Positions 26,939-34,422 of a stretch of 64,000 bases of DNA are shown here, one piece after another. The DNA comes from Burkholderiales bacterium (GTDB lineage: Bacteria; Pseudomonadota; Gammaproteobacteria; Burkholderiales; WYBJ01), in the NCBI GenBank assembly GCA_022841915.1, contig JALHQN010000014.1:1-64000 (forward strand), given 5' to 3'. The stretch's first letter is position 1, and the number at the start of each line of letters is the position of its first letter. The position numbers and the translations under genes are program-made. The notes beneath the pieces are model-generated. The model did not search any database. It was given only the letters and a program-made list of their open reading frames with translations, and was not told the origin of the DNA.

Positions 26939-27985
26939 TTGACGGTACTGGTCTCCAACCGGATTCGCGCCCCGCGCGATATGCGTGCCGTGTTCGACGA
27001 CATGGAGCGGCGCGGCTTCACCGACGGCCTGCCGGTCATCCCGCCGACCGAGGAGCGCGTCCACGAAATGCTCGACTACGTCGGCATGGCGCCTGACGAA
27101 CTGATCGCCGTCGTGCCGCCCGAGGGCGGACCGGCCACCGCCGAAAAGGTGGCGATCAACGCGGTCATGGCAGGCTGCCGCCCCGAATACATGCCGGTCG
27201 TGGTCGCCGCGGTGAGAGCCGTGACGCAGCCCCAGTTCAACCTGCTCGGCATCCAGACCACCACCAATCCGGTGGCACCGGTGCTCGTCGTCAACGGTCC
27301 GGTGCGCGAGCGCATCGGCATCCACTCGCGGCGCGGCTGCCTCGGGCCGGGGTTTCGCGCCAATGCCACGATCGGGCGTGCCCTGCGGCTCGTGATGCTC
27401 AACATCGGCGGCTGCCCGCCCGGCGACGTCGACAAGGCGATCCATGGCATGCCCGGAAAATTCACGTTCTGCTTCGGCGAATTGGAAGAGGAAAGCCCCT
27501 GGCCATCGCTGCACGAAGAGCAGGGCTTTCGCAAGGAGCAGAGCACCGTCACCGCCTTCGGAGGCCAAGGCACGCAGAACCTCTACGCCGCCATGCTCGA
27601 TCCGGAGCACATCGTGCACATGCTCGCCGATGGCATGCGCGTCTACGGCAACAACGGCTACCTGCGTGCCGTGGGCTCGCCCCTCGTGATCATGAGCCCC
27701 GGCCATGCGCGTATATTCGCCGACCACGGCTGGGACAAGGCGAGGCTGCGCGTCGAGCTCTTCGAGCGGACCAAGATCCCGCGCGCCTACATACCGAGCG
27801 CACCACAGCTCTCCAAGCCGGTGTATTCGGACTACCCGCCGGAGGCGATGTGCCAGCTGTGCAATGCCCCGGAGGACATCAGGATCGTCGTCGCCGGCGG
27901 CCCCGAGGCCTACCACATCACCTACGTCCCGAGCTTCGGCACGACCGTCCCGACGACAGCGGAGATCGCGGTGGTCGTCGCATAA
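26939..27985 (+). CDS. Conserved companion protein of the UGSC selenoprotein
   Basis: The 348-residue cytoplasmic protein starts at TTG 26939: AGGAGG lies at 26926-26931 with seven-base spacing, and family-like sequence begins 'LVSNRIRAPRDMRAVFDDME'. It has no signal peptide. Notable segments are 'VIPPTEERVHEMLDYVGM', 'ATIGRALRLVMLNIGGCPPG', and a C-terminal Cys305-X-X-Cys308 ('CQLC'). I do not know its biochemical function. Its stop is only 11 bases from the ATG of the UGSC selenoprotein. The two are probably co-translated partners, and the CxxC could exchange electrons with the Sec-X-X-Cys site. Confidence 0.8.
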   Translation: MTVLVSNRIRAPRDMRAVFDDMERRGFTDGLPVIPPTEERVHEMLDYVGMAPDELIAVVPPEGGPATAEKVAINAVMAGCRPEYMPVVVAAVRAVTQPQFNLLGIQTTTNPVAPVLVVNGPVRERIGIHSRRGCLGPGFRANATIGRALRLVMLNIGGCPPGDVDKAIHGMPGKFTFCFGELEEESPWPSLHEEQGFRKEQSTVTAFGGQGTQNLYAAMLDPEHIVHMLADGMRVYGNNGYLRAVGSPLVIMSPGHARIFADHGWDKARLRVELFERTKIPRAYIPSAPQLSKPVYSDYPPEAMCQLCNAPEDIRIVVAGGPEAYHITYVPSFGTTVPTTAEIAVVVA

Positions 27986-27996
27986 GGAGATCGTTC

Positions 27997-28548
27997 ATGA
28001 ACACGCCCCCGATCGAGCAAACGCTGGTGTATCTGGATCCCGTCAGCCCGAATACCGAACGCAAGCTCTTCGTGCCGGCGGTCAGCGAACTGGCAGGCAA
28101 GCGCATCGCGTTCGTCAACAACGGCTGGCTCAGCTTCACCCGCATCGGCGAGCACATGGCCACGGTGCTCGAACGACGCTTCGGCATCGCCTCCTTCACC
28201 ACGTACGCGATACCGACCTCCTGCGCGCCGCCCGAGGGCCTGCTGGCGCAGATCGCCAGCGAGGCCGATGCGGCCATCGTGGGCATGGCCAATTGAGGCT
28301 CCTGCACGTCGTGGAGTGTCCACGACACGGCTCAACTGGTGAAGCTGGGGCTGCCGGCTGTTGTGATCGCCACCGGGCAGTTCGAGAAGCTCGCTCGGGT
28401 CATCATGCGCTCGCAGCGGGTGCCCGAATCGATTGCCATCGTAATCGGTCCGAACACCGAGTTCGTGCCGCCGCAGACCCTGGAGAAAATCGCCGACGAA
28501 GTGATCGAACAAGCGGTCAAGCGCCTGTCGGAGGTCCATAGGGGCTGA
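27997..28548 (+). CDS. UGSC-family selenoprotein (in-frame TGA read as selenocysteine)
   Basis: Reading from ATG 27997 (AAGGAGA upstream), the frame meets TGA at 28294-28296 and then continues without a break to TGA at 28546. Read through, the product is 183 residues with Sec100-Gly-Ser-Cys103 in 'VGMAN-U-GSCTSWSVHDTAQL'. This is the motif that names the UGSC (seleno)protein family, in which other members carry Cys (CGSC). The part after the TGA has normal composition and matches the fold: 'LVKLGLPAVVIATGQFEKLA' and 'IVIGPNTEFVP'. Sec-X-X-Cys suggests a thiol/selenol redox role. Conventional gene callers would end it at residue 99 or call it a pseudogene. Confidence 0.9.
28297..28330 (+). promoter_or_regulatory. 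SECIS-like hairpin directly after the selenocysteine TGA
   Basis: GTCGTGGA (28308-28315) pairs perfectly with TCCACGAC (28319-28326) around the loop GTG. The loop begins 20 bases after the TGA and its first base is G. These features agree with the bacterial SECIS description: a stem-loop about 16-37 bases downstream with a G among the first loop bases, bound by SelB. The hairpin lies within coding sequence, as in formate dehydrogenase genes. Confidence 0.8.
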
Positions 28549-28673
28549 GCGGCAGGCGCGGCATCTCGGTCGGGCGGTCGCGCCTGGCGACGATCGGCCC
28601 GACGCCAAGCGTTATCACCGGGCCCGACGGCGGCCCATGCATTGTGAGGAGGTGCGTTGGGAGGCGGCCTGGG

Positions 28674-28979
28674 TCACTTGCGCTTCGTCAACGGGCTCCC
28701 GCCCTTCTGCGCGATGCTGGCCTGATGCGTCGCTTCGATGAGCGGCTGCACGGTGAACTCTGCCGGCACGCATTCCTGCCACTGATTGATGAGCTGGTGC
28801 AGGTGTTCGTGCGAGACGGCATCGAACACCACGACCGCGCCGCGGCCGGTCTTGACCCAGATGTTCTTGACCACGCCTGATTTCTGCAGCGGCGCGAGCC
28901 AGACCCAGAACTTGCGTTGGTTGCCGCGGGCCTTCGATGGCTGCTCGGGCCGCGGCGTGCTGATGACAAGAAACAGCAT
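28674..28979 (-). CDS. Small muconolactone isomerase/YciI-like dimeric alpha-beta barrel protein
   Basis: The 101-residue protein begins 'MLFLVISTPRPEQPSKARGN' and contains 'VWLAPLQKSGVVKNIWVKTG' and 'AVSHEHLHQLINQWQECVPA', the beta-alpha-beta pattern of muconolactone delta-isomerase/DUF3303-type proteins. Members either isomerise lactones or bind small ligands. The ATG at 28979 begins the first strand; the longer frame to 29111 is low-complexity. It converges with the selenoprotein gene. The function is not established from the sequence. Confidence 0.7.
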   Translation of the reverse strand: MLFLVISTPRPEQPSKARGNQRKFWVWLAPLQKSGVVKNIWVKTGRGAVVVFDAVSHEHLHQLINQWQECVPAEFTVQPLIEATHQASIAQKGGSPLTKRK

Positions 28980-29225
28980 GGAAGGCCCCCTCCTCTTGCG
29001 GCACGATGCCGCTCGGCATGGTACACCGGGGCCTGAGCGCGGTGGCTCGACGACGAACTTTGCCCCGCGCTTGCGAACGCTCTTGCTGCAGCGCAATGCG
29101 ATCGCCGCCATGTCGGCGATCGTCAGTCCACAATCGGCGCCTCGAACAAATTACACTTGGGAAAGTCGATCGGCCCGCACGCGCCGCAAGCCGTGCCCGG
29201 TACCAACGAGCGAAGGGAATCCGCA

Positions 29226-30194
29226 ATGGAAATCACACAGCAAGCCCAATCGAGCGCCGCAGCCACTCGGCCAACCCCGGTAGCGAATACGTTGCTCGGT
29301 CTGCAGATCGTGCCGACCGGCGCAGCGGTCGGCGCCGAAGTGCGTGGCATCGATCTCTCCCAACCCATACCGGACGACGTCGCACGAGCGCTGCGCGACG
29401 CCTGGTCCCAGTACCTCGTCCTGCTCTTCCGCGATCAGGAAATGACGCCCGAGCAATACCTTCGGGCGGCGAGCATTTTCGGCCGGCCGCAAGTGGGCGC
29501 TGCGCGCGCCTACTTCGAGAAGACCGGCACCCTCGATAGCATGCACACCCTGCCGGTCCCCGAGATCTCCATCCTTTCGAACCTGGACAGCCAGGGCAAC
29601 CCGGTGATGGAGAACGCAGGGCTGGGCAGCATGGAAGTCGTTTGGCATTCCGACAATTCCTACATCGAGGAGCCGCCGGCAGGCAGTACTCTGTATTCGC
29701 GCGAGATTCCGAACGACAGCACCGGCAAGACGTCGTTCAACAACCAGTATCTCGCCTATGACGAAATGCCGCCCGACTTGAAGAAGGCCATCGAGGGCAA
29801 GCGTTCGAAGCAGGATGCGAGCCGCAACTCCGCGGGCACCTTGCGGCCGGGCGTGAAGAAGCCGGAAAAACCGGAAGATGTCCCCGGCCCCATGCACCCG
29901 ATGGTGCGCAAGCACCCGGTCACAGGGCGCAATGCGCTCTACCTCGGTCGACGGCGCGTGTTCCCCTCGCAGTTCATCGAGGGGCTCGCTCAGGAAGAGA
30001 GCGAAAAGCTGCTCGACCGGATCTGGGCGCACGCGACGCAGCCGAAGTATGCCTGGACCCACGTCTGGCGCGTCGGCGACATGCTCGTTTGGGACAACCG
30101 CTGTGCCATGCACTATCGCGAGCCGGTCAACTCCACGCAGCGCCGTGTCATGTGGCGCAGCCAGTTCCAAGGCGAAAAGGTCCTCGCAGGGTAA
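29226..30194 (+). CDS. TauD/TfdA-family Fe(II)/2-oxoglutarate dioxygenase (second paralogue)
   Basis: The 322-residue protein has His141-X-Asp143 in 'VVWHSDNSYIEEPP', distal His296 in 'DNRCAMHYREP' and Arg307 for 2-oxoglutarate. Overall it resembles the dioxygenase at 22251-23210, so the two are likely paralogues with related substrates. The ATG at 29226 was preferred to the open frame from 29157. It is followed by a Bug receptor and a GST on the same strand, with gaps of 208 and 97 bases, suggesting uptake and oxidative cleavage of one compound class. Confidence 0.92.
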   Translation: MEITQQAQSSAAATRPTPVANTLLGLQIVPTGAAVGAEVRGIDLSQPIPDDVARALRDAWSQYLVLLFRDQEMTPEQYLRAASIFGRPQVGAARAYFEKTGTLDSMHTLPVPEISILSNLDSQGNPVMENAGLGSMEVVWHSDNSYIEEPPAGSTLYSREIPNDSTGKTSFNNQYLAYDEMPPDLKKAIEGKRSKQDASRNSAGTLRPGVKKPEKPEDVPGPMHPMVRKHPVTGRNALYLGRRRVFPSQFIEGLAQEESEKLLDRIWAHATQPKYAWTHVWRVGDMLVWDNRCAMHYREPVNSTQRRVMWRSQFQGEKVLAG

Positions 30195-30402
30195 TCCATC
30201 CACGCAGTACGGAAACGAGCTGCAAGCGCCCGCGCATGCGGGCGTAGCCGACCCAGACGCCCCGCCGGTCCTCGACCACGGATGATCGACGGCTCGGTAC
30301 GGCGGCGCGGATAGCGAGATCGTTGCGCCATGCGTTCGCCGCACGAGCGGCGCGGCGCAGCGATCTTACGAGAACACGAAAACACGAAACGAGGAGACCG
30401 CG

Positions 30403-31377
30403 ATGCGTATCTACCACTGGCCGTTGGCCGCTGTCATCGCTTGCACAGCTGTATCCATCCCATCTGTCCAGGCGGCCGACGCCTACCCGACACGGCCCGT
30501 CCGGTTCATCATCCCGTTCGCGCCCGGCGGCAGCAACGACACCATCGCCCGCTTGTTCGCACAGCATCTGACCGAGCATCTCGGCCAACCGGTCGTCGTC
30601 GACAATCGATCCGGCGCCGGCAGTCTCGTGGGCAACGAAATCGCGGCCAAATCGCAGCCCGACGGCCATACGATCGTCATCATCTCAGCCTCGTTTGCAT
30701 TCAGCTCCGCACTCTACAAGAAACTGCCCTACGATCCCGTCAAATCGTTCTCCCATGTTGCGAAGATCGCCACCGGCCCCGTCGTATTGGCGGTCAATCC
30801 GTCGTTGCCGGCCAAAACGGTCAAGGAACTGATCGCCCTGGCGACGGCGAAGCCTGGGCAGCTCAACTTCGCGAGCTCGGGCGTGGGCAGCGCGCAGCAT
30901 CTGGGCATGGAATTGCTCAAGACGCTGGTCAAGATCGACGTCACCCACGTCCCATTCAAGGGCGGCGGTCCGGCGACGCTCAGTGTCATGACCGGCGACT
31001 CGCACATCTCGATCGGGTCGGTGATATCGCTGATTCCTCACATCCGGTCGGGCAAGCTGCGGGCGCTGGCCACGGGCGGACTCAAGCGCAGCAGCGCCCT
31101 GCCTGATTTGCCGACCATCGACGAAGCCGGTGTCAAGGGCTACGAGGCGTCGAACTGGTGGGGCGTCCTCGCCCCCGCGAAGACGCCCCAAAGCGTCATC
31201 ACGCGCCTGGACAGCGAGATCAAGACCATCGTCGCAAAGGAAGCCGTGGCCAAGCGCCTATCCAACGACGGCGCGGAGCCGGACTATCTGAGCCAGCAAA
31301 CCTTCGCCGACTTCGTCGCCAAGGAAAGAGCCAAATGGACCCAGGTCGTCAGAGCCGCAGGCATCACGCCGCAGTAA
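30403..31377 (+). CDS. Bug-family tripartite tricarboxylate receptor protein
   Basis: The 324-residue periplasmic binding protein has a signal peptide ending 'SIPSVQAAD', then 'YPTRPVRFIIPFAPGGSNDT', 'VVVDNRSGAGSLVGNEIAAK', 'LPYDPVKSFSHVAKI' and 'VTHVPFKGGGPATLSVMTG'. This is a complete Bug protein. GAGGAG lies six bases before the ATG. It probably binds the acid that is the substrate of the adjacent dioxygenase; this is inferred from context only. Confidence 0.93.
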   Translation: MRIYHWPLAAVIACTAVSIPSVQAADAYPTRPVRFIIPFAPGGSNDTIARLFAQHLTEHLGQPVVVDNRSGAGSLVGNEIAAKSQPDGHTIVIISASFAFSSALYKKLPYDPVKSFSHVAKIATGPVVLAVNPSLPAKTVKELIALATAKPGQLNFASSGVGSAQHLGMELLKTLVKIDVTHVPFKGGGPATLSVMTGDSHISIGSVISLIPHIRSGKLRALATGGLKRSSALPDLPTIDEAGVKGYEASNWWGVLAPAKTPQSVITRLDSEIKTIVAKEAVAKRLSNDGAEPDYLSQQTFADFVAKERAKWTQVVRAAGITPQ

Positions 31378-31387
31378 GCGCAGAGGG

Positions 31388-31405
31388 GGCGGCTGGATAG
31401 CCGCC
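31388..31405 (+). terminator. Hairpin after the Bug gene
   Basis: GGCGGCT and AGCCGCC pair perfectly (7 bp) around a GGAT loop, 10 bases after the Bug stop. There is no T-run, so it may attenuate expression of the following GST gene or simply protect the transcript end. Confidence 0.4.
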
Positions 31406-31474
31406 ATGATCTTTCATGACGCCGCCGGTAACTAGCCGGTTGGCTGTACCCGAGAAACGAGACGAGGAGACGAC

Positions 31475-32131
31475 ATGCTGAAGATTTGGGGCCGCGCAGA
31501 CGGCTCGAACGTCATCAAGGCGATGTGGTGTATAGGCGAACTGGGCATCGCGCACGAGCGCATCGACTGGGGCGGAGAGTTCGGCGGCAACGACGACCCG
31601 GAGTACCGGCGCAAGAACCCGAACGGTCGGCTGCCGACGCTCGAAGAGGACGATGGCTGGACGCTTTGGGAGTCGGGTGCGGTCGTGCGCTATCTGTGCA
31701 TGAAGCACAGTCTGGGCAATCTGTGCCCCGAGACGCCGCGCGAGCGCGCCGACGCGGAGAAGTGGATGGACTGGAGCTCGCTCAATTTCGCCGGCTTCAA
31801 CAGCATCTACCTGGCTCAGTACTTCGGGCCTGAAGACAAGCGCAACCGCGACGCCCTCTTGGCCGCGGCCAAGAACCAGGTGCAGTGGCTGAATATCCTG
31901 GAGCGGCATCTGGCCGGCCGTCAGTATCTATGCGGGGAGCGTTTCACCATGGCCGATATCCCCGCCGGCTCGCTGACGCATCGGTGGTTCCACTGGACGC
32001 CCAAAGAGGTGCTGCCCTCGCACCCGAACGTGCGCGCCTGGTACGAACGCCTGGTCGCGCGGCCGGCGTATCAAGAGCACGTGATCAAGGTCAACGCAAA
32101 GCGCACGCGAGAGATCGCAGCGCGCGGCTAA
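31475..32131 (+). CDS. Glutathione S-transferase family protein
   Basis: The 218-residue protein has the thioredoxin-like N-terminal domain, 'LKIWGRADGSNVIKAMWCIG', with the glutathione-binding 'GRLPTLEEDDGWTLWESGAVVRYL' (the ESxAI-type motif). A helical C-terminal domain contains 'YLCGERFTMADIPAGSLTHRW'. The catalytic residue is probably Ser or Asn in 'DGSNV'. Its place after a dioxygenase and a Bug gene fits detoxification or dehalogenation in the same pathway. GAGGAG precedes the ATG. Confidence 0.92.
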   Translation: MLKIWGRADGSNVIKAMWCIGELGIAHERIDWGGEFGGNDDPEYRRKNPNGRLPTLEEDDGWTLWESGAVVRYLCMKHSLGNLCPETPRERADAEKWMDWSSLNFAGFNSIYLAQYFGPEDKRNRDALLAAAKNQVQWLNILERHLAGRQYLCGERFTMADIPAGSLTHRWFHWTPKEVLPSHPNVRAWYERLVARPAYQEHVIKVNAKRTREIAARG

Positions 32132-32145
32132 GGCATGTGGCTGGA

Positions 32146-32170
32146 GCAGCGCGGCCCTAAAGGGCGCTGC
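32146..32170. terminator. Possible bidirectional terminator between convergent genes
   Basis: GCAGC...GCTGC encloses a perfect GCCC-TAAA-GGGC hairpin between the convergent GST and PEP-CTERM genes. The stem is interrupted by GCG on one side. Confidence 0.4.
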
Positions 32171-32304
32171 GCTGCGTTTGCTTCGAAGTGGGTCGAAGGA
32201 TCTGCGCCGCGAGACAGCGGGGTCGTCTTACATCACCCGAGCTTGTGGCACCCGCTTGCCTCGCTGGCCCTGCTCCGGCCCGTCGACCAAGCGCTCGAAA
32301 CCGA

Positions 32305-32886
32305 TCAGCCGCGCTCGGCCAGCTTGCGGCGTCGTAGTTGATACGCGGTGAGAGCGAGTCCCGCAAGCATCAAGGCATAGGCCGAGGGCTCCGGTATCGG
32401 CGCGGTGAAGTCGCCGGCGCCCGAGGTATCGAGATACCAGTCGGCATTGAGCGTCGACAAGTAATTGAAGCCTCCCGGCGCCGGCACCGGCGGAACGAGT
32501 GCCACGAAGTCACGCAGGGCAATCGCGGCGTAGAGGCCGTTTGCGCTGCGCAGGAACACCGTGTCGCCCTCGCTCGCCTCGACGAAGCTCGTTTGATACG
32601 CGAAGGTCGCTGCATTGGCGACGGTCGTCGGATCCGCCAGTCCGGGAGCCACATACACCGTCAGCGCATCGGGGCCACCCGCATAAAAGTATCCGGAAAA
32701 ATCGGGAGACTGGGTGGACCAGGTGAAGGTGAGCGCAGTGGTGTCGTTGCCGACTACGTAGAACTCCGACTCGTAGATATCGTCGAACTGGCCTTGCAGC
32801 AGACTCGCATGGGCCGAGGCCAACCCGGCTGCAGTCAGGCAAATCGCGGCGACCCACGATCTCGTACTTTTTGCATTCTTGAACAT
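32305..32886 (-). CDS. PEP-CTERM sorting-domain protein
   Basis: The 193-residue exported protein has a signal peptide ending 'GLASAHAS' and a beta-rich body ('YESEFYVVGNDTTALTFTWS'). It ends in the sorting signal 'IPEPSAYALMLAGLALTAYQ' with an Arg-rich tail. Substitution of VPEP by IPEP is common in the family. The function beyond surface targeting is unknown. AAGGAG lies upstream of the ATG. Confidence 0.88.
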   Translation of the reverse strand: MFKNAKSTRSWVAAICLTAAGLASAHASLLQGQFDDIYESEFYVVGNDTTALTFTWSTQSPDFSGYFYAGGPDALTVYVAPGLADPTTVANAATFAYQTSFVEASEGDTVFLRSANGLYAAIALRDFVALVPPVPAPGGFNYLSTLNADWYLDTSGAGDFTAPIPEPSAYALMLAGLALTAYQLRRRKLAERG

Positions 32887-33536
32887 ATCCCTGGCTCCTT
32901 GCAGATTTCATGCAAGGCTATGACAGTCTGCTAGGATACGTCGCGGTCATAAGTCACAGTCGTTGCGGACAAAACTTGCTTGTTTTCGATCACCGCGTTC
33001 CGGATCAGGCGGGAAGGCCCGGCACGACGCTGCAGCGCTGCCGAGGCATGATTCCGACGGCATCGTTCGAACGCACGCAGGCATTCATCGCGGAGCGGCA
33101 CATCGGCATTTCGCATCGCCGGCATCGAAAGCTGTCATGCATGCGACCGCACCTGAACCGCCGGCGCAGCGAACTTCTCCCGACGCCGAACGGCCAGCCT
33201 CATTAGGCATCCGCGCACGCGCCCTATCGCCTCTGCGTGCGCTGAAGGCGGTTCGTCGTAGCGGCTTCGCACGAAGGCTGATGGCCATTAAGGCGGCGCC
33301 TGACGACGATGCATCGACGTCGATGCCGATGCCGAGATCCTCGGCTGGACGAGGCGCTCGACACCTGAGCGCGAAACCAGATAACGAGGGCGCGGGAGTT
33401 TGTGCTTCGTTGACTCCATAAATACGAATGGTTATCATTTGCATCCGTTGCACCTGGCCCGGCTGGACTTGCCGATCGGCGCTCGGAGCCGGCTGACTGC
33501 CCAGATGCACGACGAAATCCAGTAAGGAATCAGGAC
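32887..33536. other. Long intergenic region with promoters and a Fur-like box
   Basis: These 650 bases lie between a leftward PEP-CTERM gene and the rightward S4 paralogue. Frames of about 100-140 codons cross it on both strands, but composition and lack of starts argue against genes. The right end carries the Fur-like site listed separately. Nothing else was recognised. Confidence 0.5.
33425..33444 (+). promoter_or_regulatory. Fur/Zur-like operator upstream of the S4 paralogue
   Basis: The site reads GAATGGTTATCATTTGCATC. The core AATGgttatCATT is an imperfect palindrome, and its right half TTATCATTTGC is the common half-site of proteobacterial Fur boxes. It lies about 95 bases ahead of the ATG, close to where a promoter would be. 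Zur boxes also contain GTTAT elements, so the metal cannot be decided by eye. Confidence 0.55.
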
Positions 33537-34145
33537 ATGAGATATACCGGGCCGCGGTTGAAGATCATGAGGTCGCTCGGGATCGAGCTGCCGGGACTTT
33601 CGCGCAAGTCGATCGAAGCCCGACCCTATCCGCCCGGCCAGCACGGCCAGAAGCAGCGGCGCCGTTCCGATTTCGGCACACGGCTGCAGGAGAAGCAAAA
33701 GCTTCGATTCAACTACGGCCTGTCGGAGCGCCAAATGCGTCGGGTGATGATCGAAGCTCGGCAGATGAAGGGCAACTCGGGCGAACGCATGCTGGAGTTG
33801 CTCGAGCGCCGCCTCGACAACTTCGTGTTTCGAGCGGGATTCGCCCCCACCATCGTCGCGGCGCGCCAGCTCGTCGCTCATCGGCACATCCTGCTGAACG
33901 GACGCCGCGTCAACATTCCTTCCATTCGCGTGCGGCCGGGTGACCAGGCCAGCCTGACGACGCGCGCGAACCGCAACCCGCACGTCGTCGAGTCGCTCGC
34001 CGATCCCGCACTCGCCCGCCCGGAATGGCTCTGCGTCGACGACGCGACGTTCACTGCGCGTATGACGCGCGTGCCGGCCGCCGACGAAGTGCCCTTCCCC
34101 ATCGATGTCCAGCGCGTGGTCGAGTACTACGCCAACCGGCTGTAA
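33537..34145 (+). CDS. Ribosomal protein S4 paralogue (stand-alone)
   Basis: The 202-residue protein is full-length S4: N-terminal 'MRYTGPRLKIMRSLG', 'PPGQHGQKQRRRSDFGTRLQ' and the S4 RNA-binding domain 'RLDNFVFRAGFAPTIVAARQ'. It is not in the rpsM-rpsK-rpsD-rpoA context of the housekeeping gene and differs from it in many positions, so it is a second copy. It may replace S4 under a stress. The Fur-like box upstream suggests metal limitation. The next two genes follow closely. Confidence 0.88.
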   Translation: MRYTGPRLKIMRSLGIELPGLSRKSIEARPYPPGQHGQKQRRRSDFGTRLQEKQKLRFNYGLSERQMRRVMIEARQMKGNSGERMLELLERRLDNFVFRAGFAPTIVAARQLVAHRHILLNGRRVNIPSIRVRPGDQASLTTRANRNPHVVESLADPALARPEWLCVDDATFTARMTRVPAADEVPFPIDVQRVVEYYANRL

Positions 34146-34176
34146 CCCCAACGCCACCCTTTCGGCGAGGACCCTC

Positions 34177-34422
34177 ATGTCGCGTCCTTATCTGCACGCC
34201 CCACCGGACTATCCCACCCAGCCCGAACTGGCCGTCGCTGCGCTCATTCGGATGCTGACTCGCTTCCCGGTCGTCGGCCACGCCTGCATGACCGAGCCGA
34301 TCGAACATCACCTCGCGATCGTCGCCGCAGATGCGAGGCTGCCCCAAGCGATTCGTGATGCGGCCGCGGCCGCCGCGCAGGACGGGCATGCCGCCACCAA
34401 GGCCGGAGCCCTCTCGTCGTGA
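34177..34422 (+). CDS. Small hypothetical protein linked to the S4 paralogue
   Basis: The 81-residue protein starts 'MSRPYLHAPPDYPTQPELAV', with GGCGAGG before the ATG, 31 bases after the S4 stop. It is largely helical ('LAIVAADARLPQAIRDAAAA') with several His and one Cys. Its stop overlaps the GTG start of the DUF2325 gene (GTGA), so the three genes look translationally coupled. No family is recognised. Confidence 0.65.
   Translation: MSRPYLHAPPDYPTQPELAVAALIRMLTRFPVVGHACMTEPIEHHLAIVAADARLPQAIRDAAAAAAQDGHAATKAGALSS

Noticed and set aside
27850-28296. Separate short ORF ending at the TGA before GSC
   Set aside because: The frame continues with matching family sequence after the TGA, so the codon is taken as selenocysteine rather than a stop.
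33085-33510. 141-codon leftward frame ahead of the S4 paralogue
   Set aside because: Reads across the Fur-like box and the S4 promoter region and has no recognisable content.
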